Below are positions 9,203 to 17,829 of a DNA stretch of 64,000 bases, piece after piece. The notes beneath the pieces are model-generated. The model searched no databases, was not told where the DNA came from, and saw only the letters and a list, made by a program, of their open reading frames with translations. The stretch is from Phaeobacter sp. B1627 (lineage in GTDB: Bacteria > Pseudomonadota > Alphaproteobacteria > Rhodobacterales > Rhodobacteraceae). The number at the start of each line of letters is the position of its first letter. Position 1 is the first letter of the stretch. The stretch spans positions 82,489 through 146,488 of the forward strand of contig NZ_VCNK01000022.1 in the NCBI RefSeq assembly GCF_006265095.1. Direction: 5' to 3'. The position numbers and the translations under genes were made by a program.

Positions 9203-10921
9203 ATGAACGGCAATTTCTGGACGACGACATCATTGGCCTCTCGTGGCCTATGGACGGGGCTTCGGAAGACTGGCCTGCGGGAGACTGGGCTGCGGTTCCG
9301 GGCTGACGAGAGCGGCGTGCTGGAAAAGCCGATGATTGCCACCCTGCTCTGCATGCTGGCCGTCGGTGGCATCGGTATGGATCTGGTACGGCTCGAACGG
9401 GACCGAACAGAGTTGCAATACACCCTTGACCGCGCGGTCCTTGCGGCGGCCGACCTGGATCAGCCCCTGGCCCCCGACGCCGTCGTGCTGGACTACATGG
9501 CCAAGGCCGGGCTGGACCGATATTACAAGCAACCCTACACCGAAATCACGCCGTCGTCGAAACGGGTCACAGCAACCGTAGATGCGGATTTCGAAACCTA
9601 TTGGATGAAAATTGCCAGGTACGACAAGCCGCTGCCGCTCAGGGCGGCGGCGACTGCGGTCGAGAGTATCGGCAATGTCGAGATTTCACTGGTGCTGGAT
9701 GTCTCTGGATCCATGGGGCAGGACAACCGTCTGAGGAACCTGAAAACCGCCGCCAAGCAATTCGTCCAGACCATGGATGACAACACCGAAGACGGCAAGA
9801 TGACGATTTCCATCGTGCCCTATTCGACGCAGGTTTCGATGCCCGCCTCTGTGCTCGACCAATTGCAGTTGAGCGACGCGCACAGCTATTCCCATTGCAT
9901 CAACTTTGACAGCGACGATTATTCCACCACCGCGATCAGCACGGTCGACGACTACGAACAGACCATGCATTTTTCGATCTGGGGCAGCAGCGACTACCGC
10001 AACAGTTCCGATCTGGTCAGACTGGCAACCTGCGCGTCGCATGTCAACAATCCCGAACGCACGGTGATGTTGCTGGAAGACGACGTCGATACGCTGCAGG
10101 ACTACATCGACGACTTCGAAGCCAGCGACAACACCTCCATCGACGTTGGAATGAAATGGGGCGTCGCCCTGCTGGATCCGTCGATGCAACCGATCGTCTC
10201 AACCCTCGCGAGCGGTGTCGATGCGGAAATAGATCCACAATACGCCAATCGCCCGGTCAGCTATTCAGACCATGAAACGCTGAAGGTCATCGTATTGATG
10301 ACGGATGGCCAGAACACCGATCAGTATTATGTCAACAGTGACTACCGCAACGGGGGCTCGCAGGTCTGGTACAATGCCGATGAGAGAGTCTACTCGACCT
10401 ACAACGAGAACACAGGAAACTACTTCTGGCATGATCCCGATACCGGCTCCGGCACCTGGGGCCCGCATCCCTTTGGCGATGGCAATCTGTCAAAGAAATA
10501 CTGCTACCGTTGGGATTACCGTGGCAACTGCTCTCGTGAAACCACAATGCGCGAGCGCGGAAGCTCCGTTGAGCTGAGCTTTGCCGATCTTTTTGCCGAT
10601 ACCTCACTGCAATACATCTACTACTACCTGTTCTACGACTGGATGGACTACTACGACGCCCGTGATGAATGGTACTATGACGTGTACAATGCGGTAGGGG
10701 CCAGCAGCAAAGATCTCCGGACCCAGTCGATCTGCACCGCGGCCAAGGATCAGGGCATCATCGTCTTCACGATCGGCTTCGAAGCACCCGAAGGCGGCCA
10801 GACCGTTCTGCGCGACTGCGCAAGCTCCGACTCGCACTACTACGATGTCAAAGGGCTGGAAATCGCTGAGGCCTTCAACTCCATCGCCTCGGCGATCCGC
10901 CAACTGAGGCTGACAGAATGA
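9203..10921 (+). CDS. TadG-like protein with von Willebrand A domain
   Basis: The 572-residue protein has one hydrophobic N-terminal segment after ESGVLEKPMIATLLCMLA, the TadE/TadG-type pseudopilin-like anchor. A vWA domain then opens with SLVLDVSGSMGQDNRL, whose DxSxS is the metal (MIDAS) site. A long acidic, tyrosine-rich stretch follows, and the domain closes with DQGIIVFTIGFEAPEGGQTVL. TadG-like proteins are envelope components of Flp/Tad pilus systems. I chose the ATG at 9203 because GGAAAG precedes it at good spacing; an ATG at 9146 in frame lacks one. Its stop overlaps the next gene by four bases. Confidence 0.85.
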   Translation: MNGNFWTTTSLASRGLWTGLRKTGLRETGLRFRADESGVLEKPMIATLLCMLAVGGIGMDLVRLERDRTELQYTLDRAVLAAADLDQPLAPDAVVLDYMAKAGLDRYYKQPYTEITPSSKRVTATVDADFETYWMKIARYDKPLPLRAAATAVESIGNVEISLVLDVSGSMGQDNRLRNLKTAAKQFVQTMDDNTEDGKMTISIVPYSTQVSMPASVLDQLQLSDAHSYSHCINFDSDDYSTTAISTVDDYEQTMHFSIWGSSDYRNSSDLVRLATCASHVNNPERTVMLLEDDVDTLQDYIDDFEASDNTSIDVGMKWGVALLDPSMQPIVSTLASGVDAEIDPQYANRPVSYSDHETLKVIVLMTDGQNTDQYYVNSDYRNGGSQVWYNADERVYSTYNENTGNYFWHDPDTGSGTWGPHPFGDGNLSKKYCYRWDYRGNCSRETTMRERGSSVELSFADLFADTSLQYIYYYLFYDWMDYYDARDEWYYDVYNAVGASSKDLRTQSICTAAKDQGIIVFTIGFEAPEGGQTVLRDCASSDSHYYDVKGLEIAEAFNSIASAIRQLRLTE

Positions 10922-11460
10922 TGCGCGCCCCTGCCCTGCCCGCCCGATTGCGCCGGTTCCGCGAGGCCGACGACGGCAATGCGACAATCGAATTTGCGAT
11001 CCTGTTCCCGCTGATGCTGCTGGTCCTCTTCGCCTCGGTCGAGCTGGGGTTGATCACCGTGCGACAGATCATGCTGGAGCGCGCCATGGACATGACGGTC
11101 CGCGATATTCGCCTCGGCACCGGTGGCAATATGCAGCATGATGACATTCGCGACAGGATCTGTGCCAGATCCGGGTTCATCGACGACTGTGCAACCTCGC
11201 TGCGTCTCGAAATGGTGCAGCTCGACCCCTTCGCCTGGGGCGGGGTCAATTCCGACCCGGACTGTGTCTCCGTCATTGAAGAGGTGGAGGCGGTCACCAC
11301 CTTTGTAAACGGGGGATCAAACGATCTGATGTTCCTGCGGGCCTGCATGAGCTTTGACCCCGTCTTTCCCCACTGGGGCCTCGCCGACAGCATGCAAAAG
11401 GACGGTCAGGGTCGCATTCGCCTCTATGCCTCCAGCGCATTTGTTCAGGAGCCGAAATAA
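10918..11460 (+). CDS. TadE-like minor pseudopilin
   Basis: The 180-residue protein has the classic TadE start: a short basic N-terminus (RLRRFREADDGNATIEFAI) with the Glu of the pseudopilin motif, then a hydrophobic helix (LFPLMLLVLFASVELGL). The rest is a periplasmic domain with several cysteines (ICARSGFIDDCAT, SDPDCVSV, RACMSFD). It overlaps the vWA gene by ATGA and is four bases from the next gene, so the three are one operon. The Tad secretion ATPase and prepilin peptidase are not in the window. Confidence 0.87.
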   Translation: MMRAPALPARLRRFREADDGNATIEFAILFPLMLLVLFASVELGLITVRQIMLERAMDMTVRDIRLGTGGNMQHDDIRDRICARSGFIDDCATSLRLEMVQLDPFAWGGVNSDPDCVSVIEEVEAVTTFVNGGSNDLMFLRACMSFDPVFPHWGLADSMQKDGQGRIRLYASSAFVQEPK

Positions 11461-11463
11461 GCC

Positions 11464-12069
11464 ATGGGTCAGTTTCTCATTGATATCCTGCGCCGGTTTC
11501 GGCGCCGCGAAGAGGGCAACGTCTCGGTTGAGGTTGCCTTTTACCTGCCCTTCCTGCTCGGCATCTTTGCGGCCACTTACACGCTGTTTGATCTGTTTCG
11601 GCAGGAGACGGTCAATACCAAAGCCGCCTATACCATCTCGGACCTGATCTCGCGCGAGACGGCCGCCCTGAACGATGACTACATCGACAGCATGTTCACC
11701 CTGGCGCAGCTTCTGGTGCGGTCAGATTCCGGCATGTCGATGCGGGTATCGGTGATCCGCTGGGACGAAGACGACAATCGCTACTACGTCGATTGGTCCG
11801 TCGAGCGGGGCGACTTGATGAACGTCTGGACCGATGGCACGGTGTCCGATATCGAGGCCAAGCTGCCCACGATGCCCGACCAGGAGCGCGTGATCCTTGT
11901 CGAGACATGGAACAATGTGGAGCCCGCTTTCAACATCGGCTTCTCCACCCGCAATATCTACAACTTCGTGTTCACCCGCCCCCGCTTTGCCTCTCTCGTC
12001 GCCTTTGAGGGGGAAATATTCAGCGACGGTACTATTCACGATGACGAAATCGACGACTCCGTGATGTGA
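11464..12069 (+). CDS. TadE/TadF-like pseudopilin
   Basis: The 201-residue protein repeats the TadE architecture: RRFRRREEGNVSVEVAFYLP, with the conserved Glu before a hydrophobic helix (FLLGIFAATYTLFDLF), then a soluble domain of about 150 residues. Only two bases separate it from the preceding stop, so it is the third gene of the operon. The pair of TadE-like proteins plus a vWA protein is a common set of minor pilins in Flp/Tad pili. Its precise role, TadE or TadF, cannot be told from sequence reading alone. Confidence 0.85.
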   Translation: MGQFLIDILRRFRRREEGNVSVEVAFYLPFLLGIFAATYTLFDLFRQETVNTKAAYTISDLISRETAALNDDYIDSMFTLAQLLVRSDSGMSMRVSVIRWDEDDNRYYVDWSVERGDLMNVWTDGTVSDIEAKLPTMPDQERVILVETWNNVEPAFNIGFSTRNIYNFVFTRPRFASLVAFEGEIFSDGTIHDDEIDDSVM

Positions 12070-12179
12070 TGGCGCGACCATGACTCGGTGACAAGGTCCG
12101 GCGCGGCCTTTGAAGTCGCCACCTGATCAATGGGCTGCGATTATTCCGCCTGACGCCGCCTGACCAGATGTTTGTGCAT

Positions 12180-12671
12180 TCAGTCTGCGTTCTGTTCCGC
12201 CATCAGGGCCGCCAGGATTTCAGAGGCCGTTTTGGTTTGCGACCCAGGCGTCACCCCGCCGATGCCAATCCGACGCCCCATCCGCCACCACAAACCCGGA
12301 TACCACTGGCGCGTGTCCCGGCTCCGACTGCGCATCAGAAACCCGTTGGAGGGCTTGAAGGCAAAGAATCCGCGGTCCAGATGCTCCAGATCTGAAATTC
12401 TCACCAGCTCGACTCCATCGGAACAGCGCAGCACCTTGGGCGTCAGCTCCAACCGGTGCGCAGTGGCGTGCCACATGCGATATCCCATCCACAGCGCCGC
12501 GCCTGCAACCACAACCAAGAAGATCCACCACCCAAAGCCCAGCGAACTGGTTACCGCGACATAGAGAGACAGAAGCCCCAGCCCCGCAAGCATTGCCACC
12601 CCCAGCACCCTGCGGGCGGGCGAGGCCTCGATGGTGGCCAGAATTTCATCGGCGCCATAGGGGCTGTTCAT
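12180..12671 (-). CDS. Membrane protein with two transmembrane helices, unknown function
   Basis: This 163-residue protein has two adjacent hydrophobic helices (VLGVAMLAGLGLLSLYVAV and GWWIFLVVVAGAALWMGYRM) followed by a soluble region that resembles a small PH-like fold (LELTPKVLRCSDGVELVRIS). The next segment, FFAFKPSNGFLMRSR, is rich in aromatic and basic residues. I know similar unannotated proteins from Rhodobacteraceae but no function. It faces the Tad operon tail to tail, with 110 bases between. Confidence 0.72.
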   Translation of the reverse strand: MNSPYGADEILATIEASPARRVLGVAMLAGLGLLSLYVAVTSSLGFGWWIFLVVVAGAALWMGYRMWHATAHRLELTPKVLRCSDGVELVRISDLEHLDRGFFAFKPSNGFLMRSRSRDTRQWYPGLWWRMGRRIGIGGVTPGSQTKTASEILAALMAEQNAD

Positions 12672-12993
12672 GGATTGCTCTCCCTGTTTTGGTCAGGACC
12701 CAATCCACGACCGATGGGGCAGAGGTAGCGAAAAACATCTGAACCTAACAGCCCCTTTCGAGGGCACCAGAAACGCAGCAGCCGCAGACACGCCCCGCAA
12801 CCCGGGTCCTGCTCGCCCCTCGCCCCACCCTCTTCCACCCGCCCGAACCGCAGACGGCTCTGTCTCAGACCCGCTCTCGGTCGCGGGCCTTGGCCTCTGC
12901 ACCCGCGCACAGTGACCGTCAACCTGTGCAGACTTCCGTTCCCCGTGGTTCGGTCTAGATTGGCAGAGAGATCACCTCATCAGGAGAACCCAA
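12672..12993. other. Intergenic region without recognised features
   Basis: A 322-base gap separates two divergent genes, the membrane protein and pirin. It should contain both promoters. A purine-rich ribosome site (TCAGGAGAA) lies just before the pirin ATG. I saw no RNA gene, strong hairpin or repeat. Confidence 0.5.
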
Positions 12994-13905
12994 ATGTCCC
13001 TGCGTCCCGTCCTTGAAACCCGCGCCGCCCAACCGACGATGGAAGGGGCAGGTGTCCATCTGCACCGCGCCTTTGGCTTTCAGGATCCCAGCGAGCTGGA
13101 CCCCTTCCTGCTGTTTGACGACTTTCGCAACGACCATCCGGAGCTCTACCAGCAGGGTTTCCCCTGGCACCCCCACCGCGGGATCGAGACCATCACCTAT
13201 GTGCTTGCAGGCACGGTCGAACATGGCGACAGCCTCGGCAACACCGGCACGCTCGGCGCGGGCGATGTGCAGTGGATGACAGCCGGCTCCGGCATCCTGC
13301 ATCAGGAAATGCCCGCCGGGAATCGCGAGGGGCAAATGCACGGGTTTCAACTCTGGGGGAACCTGCCCGGACGCGACAAGATGTGCGCGCCGCGATATCA
13401 GGACGTACAGGGCAAAGAAATCCCCGAGGTCATCGACGACGACGGCACCCGCGTCAAAGTGATCGTCGGCTCCTTCTGGGGCAAGACCGGCCCTGTCGAC
13501 GGCATTGCGGCCGATCCGCAGTATCTCGACATCCATGTTCCGGCCGGAGTGAAAAAGACCTTTCGGATCGATACCTACCGGCGGGCCTTTGCCTATATCT
13601 TTGACGGTTCCGCCGCCTTTGCGGATGCCTCCCGCCCGCAGGGGGTGCTGCTGGAAAAAGAGGTCGCAGGACAGGAAGTCAACATCCGCGACATGTCCGG
13701 GGATCGCACGCTGGTGCGCTTCGGCACCGGCGATGAAATCACCGTGCAGGCAGGCCCCGAGGGCGTCCGGTTCCTGCTGATTTCCGGCGCACCGATCCAG
13801 GAACCGGTGGCCTGGCATGGTCCGATCGTCATGAATACCCGGGCCGAACTGCAAAAAGCCTTTGCTGAATTGCGCAACGGCACATTCATCAAGCCCGCGC
13901 ATTGA
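12994..13905 (+). CDS. Pirin-family cupin protein
   Basis: The 303-residue protein is a bicupin of the pirin family. The N-terminal cupin has the metal ligands in GFPWHPHRGIETITYVL (two histidines), then GDVQWMTAGSGILHQEMP, which supplies a His and the Glu. Bacterial pirins bind iron; some have quercetinase activity and others bind regulatory or metabolic partners. The C-terminal half is the second, metal-free cupin with the pirin C-terminal segment. It is monocistronic, divergent from the membrane protein gene and followed by a GC-rich hairpin. Its specific role is not evident. Confidence 0.92.
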   Translation: MSLRPVLETRAAQPTMEGAGVHLHRAFGFQDPSELDPFLLFDDFRNDHPELYQQGFPWHPHRGIETITYVLAGTVEHGDSLGNTGTLGAGDVQWMTAGSGILHQEMPAGNREGQMHGFQLWGNLPGRDKMCAPRYQDVQGKEIPEVIDDDGTRVKVIVGSFWGKTGPVDGIAADPQYLDIHVPAGVKKTFRIDTYRRAFAYIFDGSAAFADASRPQGVLLEKEVAGQEVNIRDMSGDRTLVRFGTGDEITVQAGPEGVRFLLISGAPIQEPVAWHGPIVMNTRAELQKAFAELRNGTFIKPAH

Positions 13906-13926
13906 TCACACCAGACAGGCGCCTGC

Positions 13927-13956
13927 GGGCGGTCCCCCTGCTCCCGGGGGCCGCCC
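13927..13956 (+). terminator. GC-rich hairpin downstream of pirin
   Basis: An 11-bp stem with one mismatch (GGGCGGTCCCC / GGGGGCCGCCC) lies 22 bases past the pirin stop, between the convergent pirin and TetR genes. No T tract follows on either strand, so it may act with Rho or only protect the 3' end. Confidence 0.45.
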
Positions 13957-14068
13957 GTCCGGTACCGTCGCGTGATCCATCACCGTCCGTCCTGCAGAAT
14001 AAAAGCGCGCGGTAGCGCTCATCTTGAAACCCGTCTGCCGTCAGATACCCACCTGCCGCCGAACCCGA

Positions 14069-14656
14069 TCAGAGCGCGACGGATTTCCGGACCATGTCCC
14101 AATAAAGCGTCTCCACCTCAGTCAGCGACAGCCGCCCGCCATCCCGATACCAGGTCAACACACCATTCAGCATCGCAATCACCGCAAGCGCCGCGATCTT
14201 TGTATCCGGCACCTGGAAAACGCCGGTGGCAACGCCCTCCTTCAGGATGTTTTCCAGCTGATCCTCATAGGCCCTGCGGCGGTCCTCGATGCGGGCGAAA
14301 TTCTCTTCGGTCAGATTACGCAGCTCCATATAGGCGATGAAAACCGCGTCCGACCGCTCCAGATTATAGCGGATGTGAAAACGCACGAATGCTTCCAGTC
14401 GGGCGACCGCGTCTCCGGACACCCGCTGTTCGGCCCAGGCCGCCAACAGGTCCTCCATATGGGCCTGCATCAGATCCACCAACAAGCTCTGCTTGTCGCT
14501 CGTGTAATTGTAAAGCGCCCCTGCCTGCAAACCCACATGGGCCGCAATCTGGCGCATCGACACGGCGGCAAACCCATGTCGCGCAAAAAGCTCCTGCGCC
14601 GCCGCACGGATGCGGGGGCCGGTAATGTCGGAATGAGAGCCTTGCGTACGTGCCAT
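14069..14656 (-). CDS. TetR-family transcriptional regulator
   Basis: From the ATG at 14656 the protein is 195 residues: MARTQGSHSDITGPRIRAAA, then the TetR helix-turn-helix (FARHGFAAVSMRQIAAHVGL, AGALYNYTSDKQSLLVDL). A ligand/dimer domain follows with ERSDAVFIAYMELRNLTEEN. An in-frame upstream ATG at 14806 would add 50 residues that do not look like TetR sequence and would run through the operator, so it is rejected. A perfect inverted repeat 15 bases upstream (14671-14686) suggests autoregulation and control of the divergent lipoprotein gene. The ligand is unknown. Confidence 0.9.
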   Translation of the reverse strand: MARTQGSHSDITGPRIRAAAQELFARHGFAAVSMRQIAAHVGLQAGALYNYTSDKQSLLVDLMQAHMEDLLAAWAEQRVSGDAVARLEAFVRFHIRYNLERSDAVFIAYMELRNLTEENFARIEDRRRAYEDQLENILKEGVATGVFQVPDTKIAALAVIAMLNGVLTWYRDGGRLSLTEVETLYWDMVRKSVAL

Positions 14657-14670
14657 GGCGCCAAAGGTAA

Positions 14671-14686
14671 CTGAACATTTGTTCAG
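14671..14686. promoter_or_regulatory. Candidate TetR operator, perfect palindrome
   Basis: CTGAACA-TT-TGTTCAG is a perfect 7-bp inverted repeat with a 2-base centre. It lies 15 bases before the TetR start and 29 bases before the earliest divergent start, a typical place for a TetR operator. That the neighbouring regulator binds it is inferred from position and symmetry. Confidence 0.7.
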
Positions 14687-14714
14687 ATAAAACCCACCTC
14701 CGGCAGGCGTCGCG

Positions 14715-15131
14715 ATGTCTTGTACCCACAGGCACATTTGTGCATCAAGGGCGGGAACAAGGACCATTGCCATGCCCTGCCGACACACCTCGACGCTACC
14801 GTCCACAGAGCCGCTTGCCGATCGGCTCTACGCCGCATCAAAGCCGCGAACAAGGGGCACGGTTGTACAGCTCGGCAGCGTGGCCCCGCTCTGCGCACTG
14901 GCCCTGCTTTGTGCATTTGCTCTCACCTCCTGCACCCGCGTCCCCGAGCTCGAGGATCGCCTGCCCGCGGACCTGCAGGACCAGCCCTACCCCCGATTGC
15001 TGCCTCTCGGGACCGCCCTCGCAGCCGAACCGCTTCCCGAGGTAGAAAGCGCCGAATTGACGGAGACGCTCGATGCGCGCGCGGCGCGGTTGCGCCAACG
15101 GGCCGCAGACCTGCGCCGCCGGACACCCTGA
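14715..15131 (+). CDS. Small lipoprotein of unknown function (start uncertain)
   Basis: The frame holds a hydrophobic stretch and lipobox, PLCALALLCAFALTSC, followed by a mature part of about 60 residues. That part ends in an arginine-rich amphipathic segment (DARAARLRQRAADLRRR). The lipobox predicts attachment to the outer or inner membrane by lipidated cysteine. The start is doubtful: ATG 14715 and ATG 14772 give signal peptides that are too long, while GTG 14880 gives one without a basic region. It is divergent from the TetR gene across the palindromic operator and 143 bases upstream of hom. No family was recognised. Confidence 0.6.
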   Translation: MSCTHRHICASRAGTRTIAMPCRHTSTLPSTEPLADRLYAASKPRTRGTVVQLGSVAPLCALALLCAFALTSCTRVPELEDRLPADLQDQPYPRLLPLGTALAAEPLPEVESAELTETLDARAARLRQRAADLRRRTP

Positions 15132-15274
15132 GCGGGATCCTGATCAACCGTGTCGCCCGACGCGCAGGCGAACCTGTCGGCCGAAGAGCAGACCGACGAG
15201 GCGTTGCACCACCGGGCCAGAGCGGCTAATGCGTCATCCAACCTTTCGACATCCATTTATGAGGACCTCCCGCT

Positions 15275-16561
15275 ATGACTGAACCGCTTCGACTGGGGAT
15301 TGCAGGTTTGGGCACGGTTGGCATTGGCGTGGTGAAAATCATCCGTCGCCACGCAGCCCTGCTGGAGGCCCGAACCGGCCGCCCCGTGGTGATATCTGCG
15401 GTCTGTGCCCGGGATGCCTCCAAAGACCGCGGTGTGTCTCTCAAAGACTATGCCTGGGAGACCGATCCGGTCGCATTGGCCACCCGCGACGATGTCGATG
15501 TCTTTGTCGAGCTGATGGGCGGACACGACGGCCCCGCCAAGGCCGCAACCGAGGCCGCACTGGCCGCTGGCAAGGATGTGGTCACCGCCAACAAGGCGCT
15601 GCTGGCGATCCATGGGCAGGCTCTTGCCGAACAGGCCGAGGCCAAGGGCCGTGTGATCCGGTTCGAGGCGGCCGTGGCCGGTGGCATTCCGGTGATCAAA
15701 TCGCTGACCGAGGGGCTGGCGGGCAATGAGATCACCCGCGTCATGGGGGTTATGAACGGCACCTGCAACTACATCCTGACCCGGATGGAAACTGCGGGCC
15801 TGCCCTATGCCACCGTGTTCAAGGAAGCGGACGACCTTGGCTATCTCGAGGCCGATCCGACGCTGGATGTCGGCGGGATCGACGCCGGTCACAAACTGGC
15901 GTTGCTGGCGGCGATTGCCTTTGGCACCAAACCGGCCTTTGACGATGTGAAGCTCGAAGGGATCCAGAGGATCGCAATCGAAGACATTCGTCATGCTGCC
16001 GATATGGGCTACCGGATCAAGCTCCTCGGGGTGGCTCAGCGATCGGCGCGGGGGCTGGAGCAGCGTATGACACCCTGCCTCGTTCCCGCGAACTCTCCCC
16101 TGGGACAGCTGGAAGGCGGCACCAACATGGTGGTGATCGAAGGCGACGCGATCGAACAGGTGGTTCTGCGCGGCCCCGGCGCGGGCGAAGGCCCGACGGC
16201 CAGTGCTGTGATGGGGGATGTGCTCGATATTGCGCGGGGCATCCGGATCGCGACCTTTGGTCAGCCCGCCGCAACGCTGGACGATGCGCCCTCTGCGCAA
16301 GCCGGCCTGCCCGCGGCCCATTACGTGCGCATGTCGCTGCAGGACAAGCCGGGGGCGATGGCAAAGGTGGCGGCGGCGCTCGGGGACGCGGGTGTCTCGA
16401 TCCACCGGATGCGCCAGTATGACCATTCGACCACCATCGCACCGGTTCTGGTGGTGACGCATAAATGCACCTCATCCATGCTGGAACATGCTCTGGACGG
16501 GCTGGAGGCGACCGGTGTCGTCGAAGGAGCCCCAGTCGCATTGCGCATCGAAGAACTGTGA
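15275..16561 (+). CDS. hom: Homoserine dehydrogenase
   Basis: The 428-residue enzyme reduces aspartate semialdehyde to homoserine, the branch point to threonine and methionine. The NAD(P)-binding motif is near residue 8 (LGIAGLGTVGIGVVKII). The catalytic region includes VVTANKALLA near residue 103 and MGVMNGTCNYILTRM near residue 158, and a C-terminal ACT domain starts at YVRMSLQDKPGAMAKVAAAL. The ACT domain fits feedback control by threonine in this enzyme family. It heads the series hom-glpX-recJ, all on the plus strand but with gaps of 128 to 158 bases. Confidence 0.97.
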   Translation: MTEPLRLGIAGLGTVGIGVVKIIRRHAALLEARTGRPVVISAVCARDASKDRGVSLKDYAWETDPVALATRDDVDVFVELMGGHDGPAKAATEAALAAGKDVVTANKALLAIHGQALAEQAEAKGRVIRFEAAVAGGIPVIKSLTEGLAGNEITRVMGVMNGTCNYILTRMETAGLPYATVFKEADDLGYLEADPTLDVGGIDAGHKLALLAAIAFGTKPAFDDVKLEGIQRIAIEDIRHAADMGYRIKLLGVAQRSARGLEQRMTPCLVPANSPLGQLEGGTNMVVIEGDAIEQVVLRGPGAGEGPTASAVMGDVLDIARGIRIATFGQPAATLDDAPSAQAGLPAAHYVRMSLQDKPGAMAKVAAALGDAGVSIHRMRQYDHSTTIAPVLVVTHKCTSSMLEHALDGLEATGVVEGAPVALRIEEL

Positions 16562-16718
16562 CATTTGATCTTTATACGCAACAGGCGGACGGGGTTTGAC
16601 CAGATCGCGCCCGAAACGACCACCGTTAGCGTCACCATCGCCGCCGCTCCCTTGCCCCTGCGGGCAAGGGCGGGGTATGCCGGATGGGATCACAAGAGAT
16701 TGAGATAGGAATTTGGGA

Positions 16719-17702
16719 ATGACTTCGACACCTGCCGATGCGCCGTTTCACGACCGCATGCTGTCCCTGGGCCTGGCCCGGGTTGCCGAACAGGCCGCTC
16801 TGGCCTCTGCTCCGCTAATTGGGCGCGGCGACGAAAAGGCCGCCGATCAGGCCGCCGTGAACGCCATGCGCGAGCAGCTCAATCTGCTGGACATCGCCGG
16901 TGTCGTGGTCATCGGCGAAGGCGAACGCGACGAGGCGCCAATGCTGTTCATCGGTGAAGAAGTCGGCACCGGCAACGGCCCCGGCGTGGATATTGCCCTT
17001 GATCCGCTCGAAGGCACCACCCTCACCGCCAAGGACATGCCAAACGCGCTGACGGTGATTGCGATGGGGCCACGCGGCTCGATGCTGCATGCGCCCGATA
17101 CATATATGGACAAGCTGGCCATTGGTCCCGGCTACGCCGATGGCATCGTATCGCTGGATATGTCCCCGCGCGAGCGGGTCGAAGCGCTGGCGGCCGCCAA
17201 AGGCTGCAGCCCCGCCGACATCACCGTCTGCATTCTGGAGCGCCCACGGCACGAGCCGATGATCGCGGAAGTGCGTGAAACCGGAGCCTCCATCCGCCTG
17301 ATCACCGACGGCGATGTTGCGGGCGTCATGCATTGCGCCGAAGCCGAAATCACCGGTATCGACATGTATATGGGTCAGGGCGGCGCCCCCGAAGGGGTCC
17401 TGGCGGCAGCGGCGCTGAAATGCATGGGAGGCCAGATCTTTGGTCGTCTGGTGTTTCGCAACGACGACGAGAAGGCCCGGGCCGCCAAAGCAGGCATCAC
17501 CGACCTTGACCGCATCTACACCCGGGACGAGATGGTCACGCAGGACGTGATTTTTGCCGCCACCGGCGTCACCGGCGGCTCGCTCCTGCCCAGCATCCGG
17601 CGTCGGCCGGGGTGGGTAGAGACCACCACGCTGCTGATGCGTTCCAAGACAGGGTCCGTGCGGCGCATGAGCTACCGCACCCCACTGAGCGCGCATCAGT
17701 AA
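16719..17702 (+). CDS. glpX: Class II fructose-1,6-bisphosphatase
   Basis: The 327-residue protein matches the GlpX type of bisphosphatase, a Mn-dependent gluconeogenic enzyme in the cytoplasm. Visible family motifs are GRGDEKAADQAAVNAMREQL near residue 38, VVVIGEGERDEAPMLFIGEE near residue 64 and DIALDPLEGTTLTAKDMPNA near residue 90. These carry the metal and phosphate ligands. The ATG at 16719 was chosen over a TTG at 16713. A hairpin terminator follows at 17771. Confidence 0.96.
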   Translation: MTSTPADAPFHDRMLSLGLARVAEQAALASAPLIGRGDEKAADQAAVNAMREQLNLLDIAGVVVIGEGERDEAPMLFIGEEVGTGNGPGVDIALDPLEGTTLTAKDMPNALTVIAMGPRGSMLHAPDTYMDKLAIGPGYADGIVSLDMSPRERVEALAAAKGCSPADITVCILERPRHEPMIAEVRETGASIRLITDGDVAGVMHCAEAEITGIDMYMGQGGAPEGVLAAAALKCMGGQIFGRLVFRNDDEKARAAKAGITDLDRIYTRDEMVTQDVIFAATGVTGGSLLPSIRRRPGWVETTTLLMRSKTGSVRRMSYRTPLSAHQ

Positions 17703-17770
17703 CGCCATCGCCCTCCCCCCTCCGCAGCGCTTGCAGGCGCGGTCGGAAAGTAGGTATTTATGAAAAGATG

Positions 17771-17804
17771 AAAGGCCGGGACCGAGCGGATCCGGCCTTT
17801 TCTC
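17771..17804 (+). terminator. Rho-independent terminator after glpX
   Basis: AAAGGCCGG and CCGGCCTTT form a perfect 9-bp stem around a 12-base loop, followed by TCTCTT. It sits 69 bases past the glpX stop and 26 bases before recJ, separating the two transcripts. Confidence 0.8.
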
Positions 17805-17829
17805 TTAGCCATCAGCAGGAGCCACAGAG

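Noticed and set aside
15150..15278. A GTG-started 42-codon ORF overlapping the hom start by ATGA
   Set aside because: It lacks a ribosome site and is in frame with the preceding lipoprotein after two stops, so it is more likely a chance frame or a remnant of that gene's former end.
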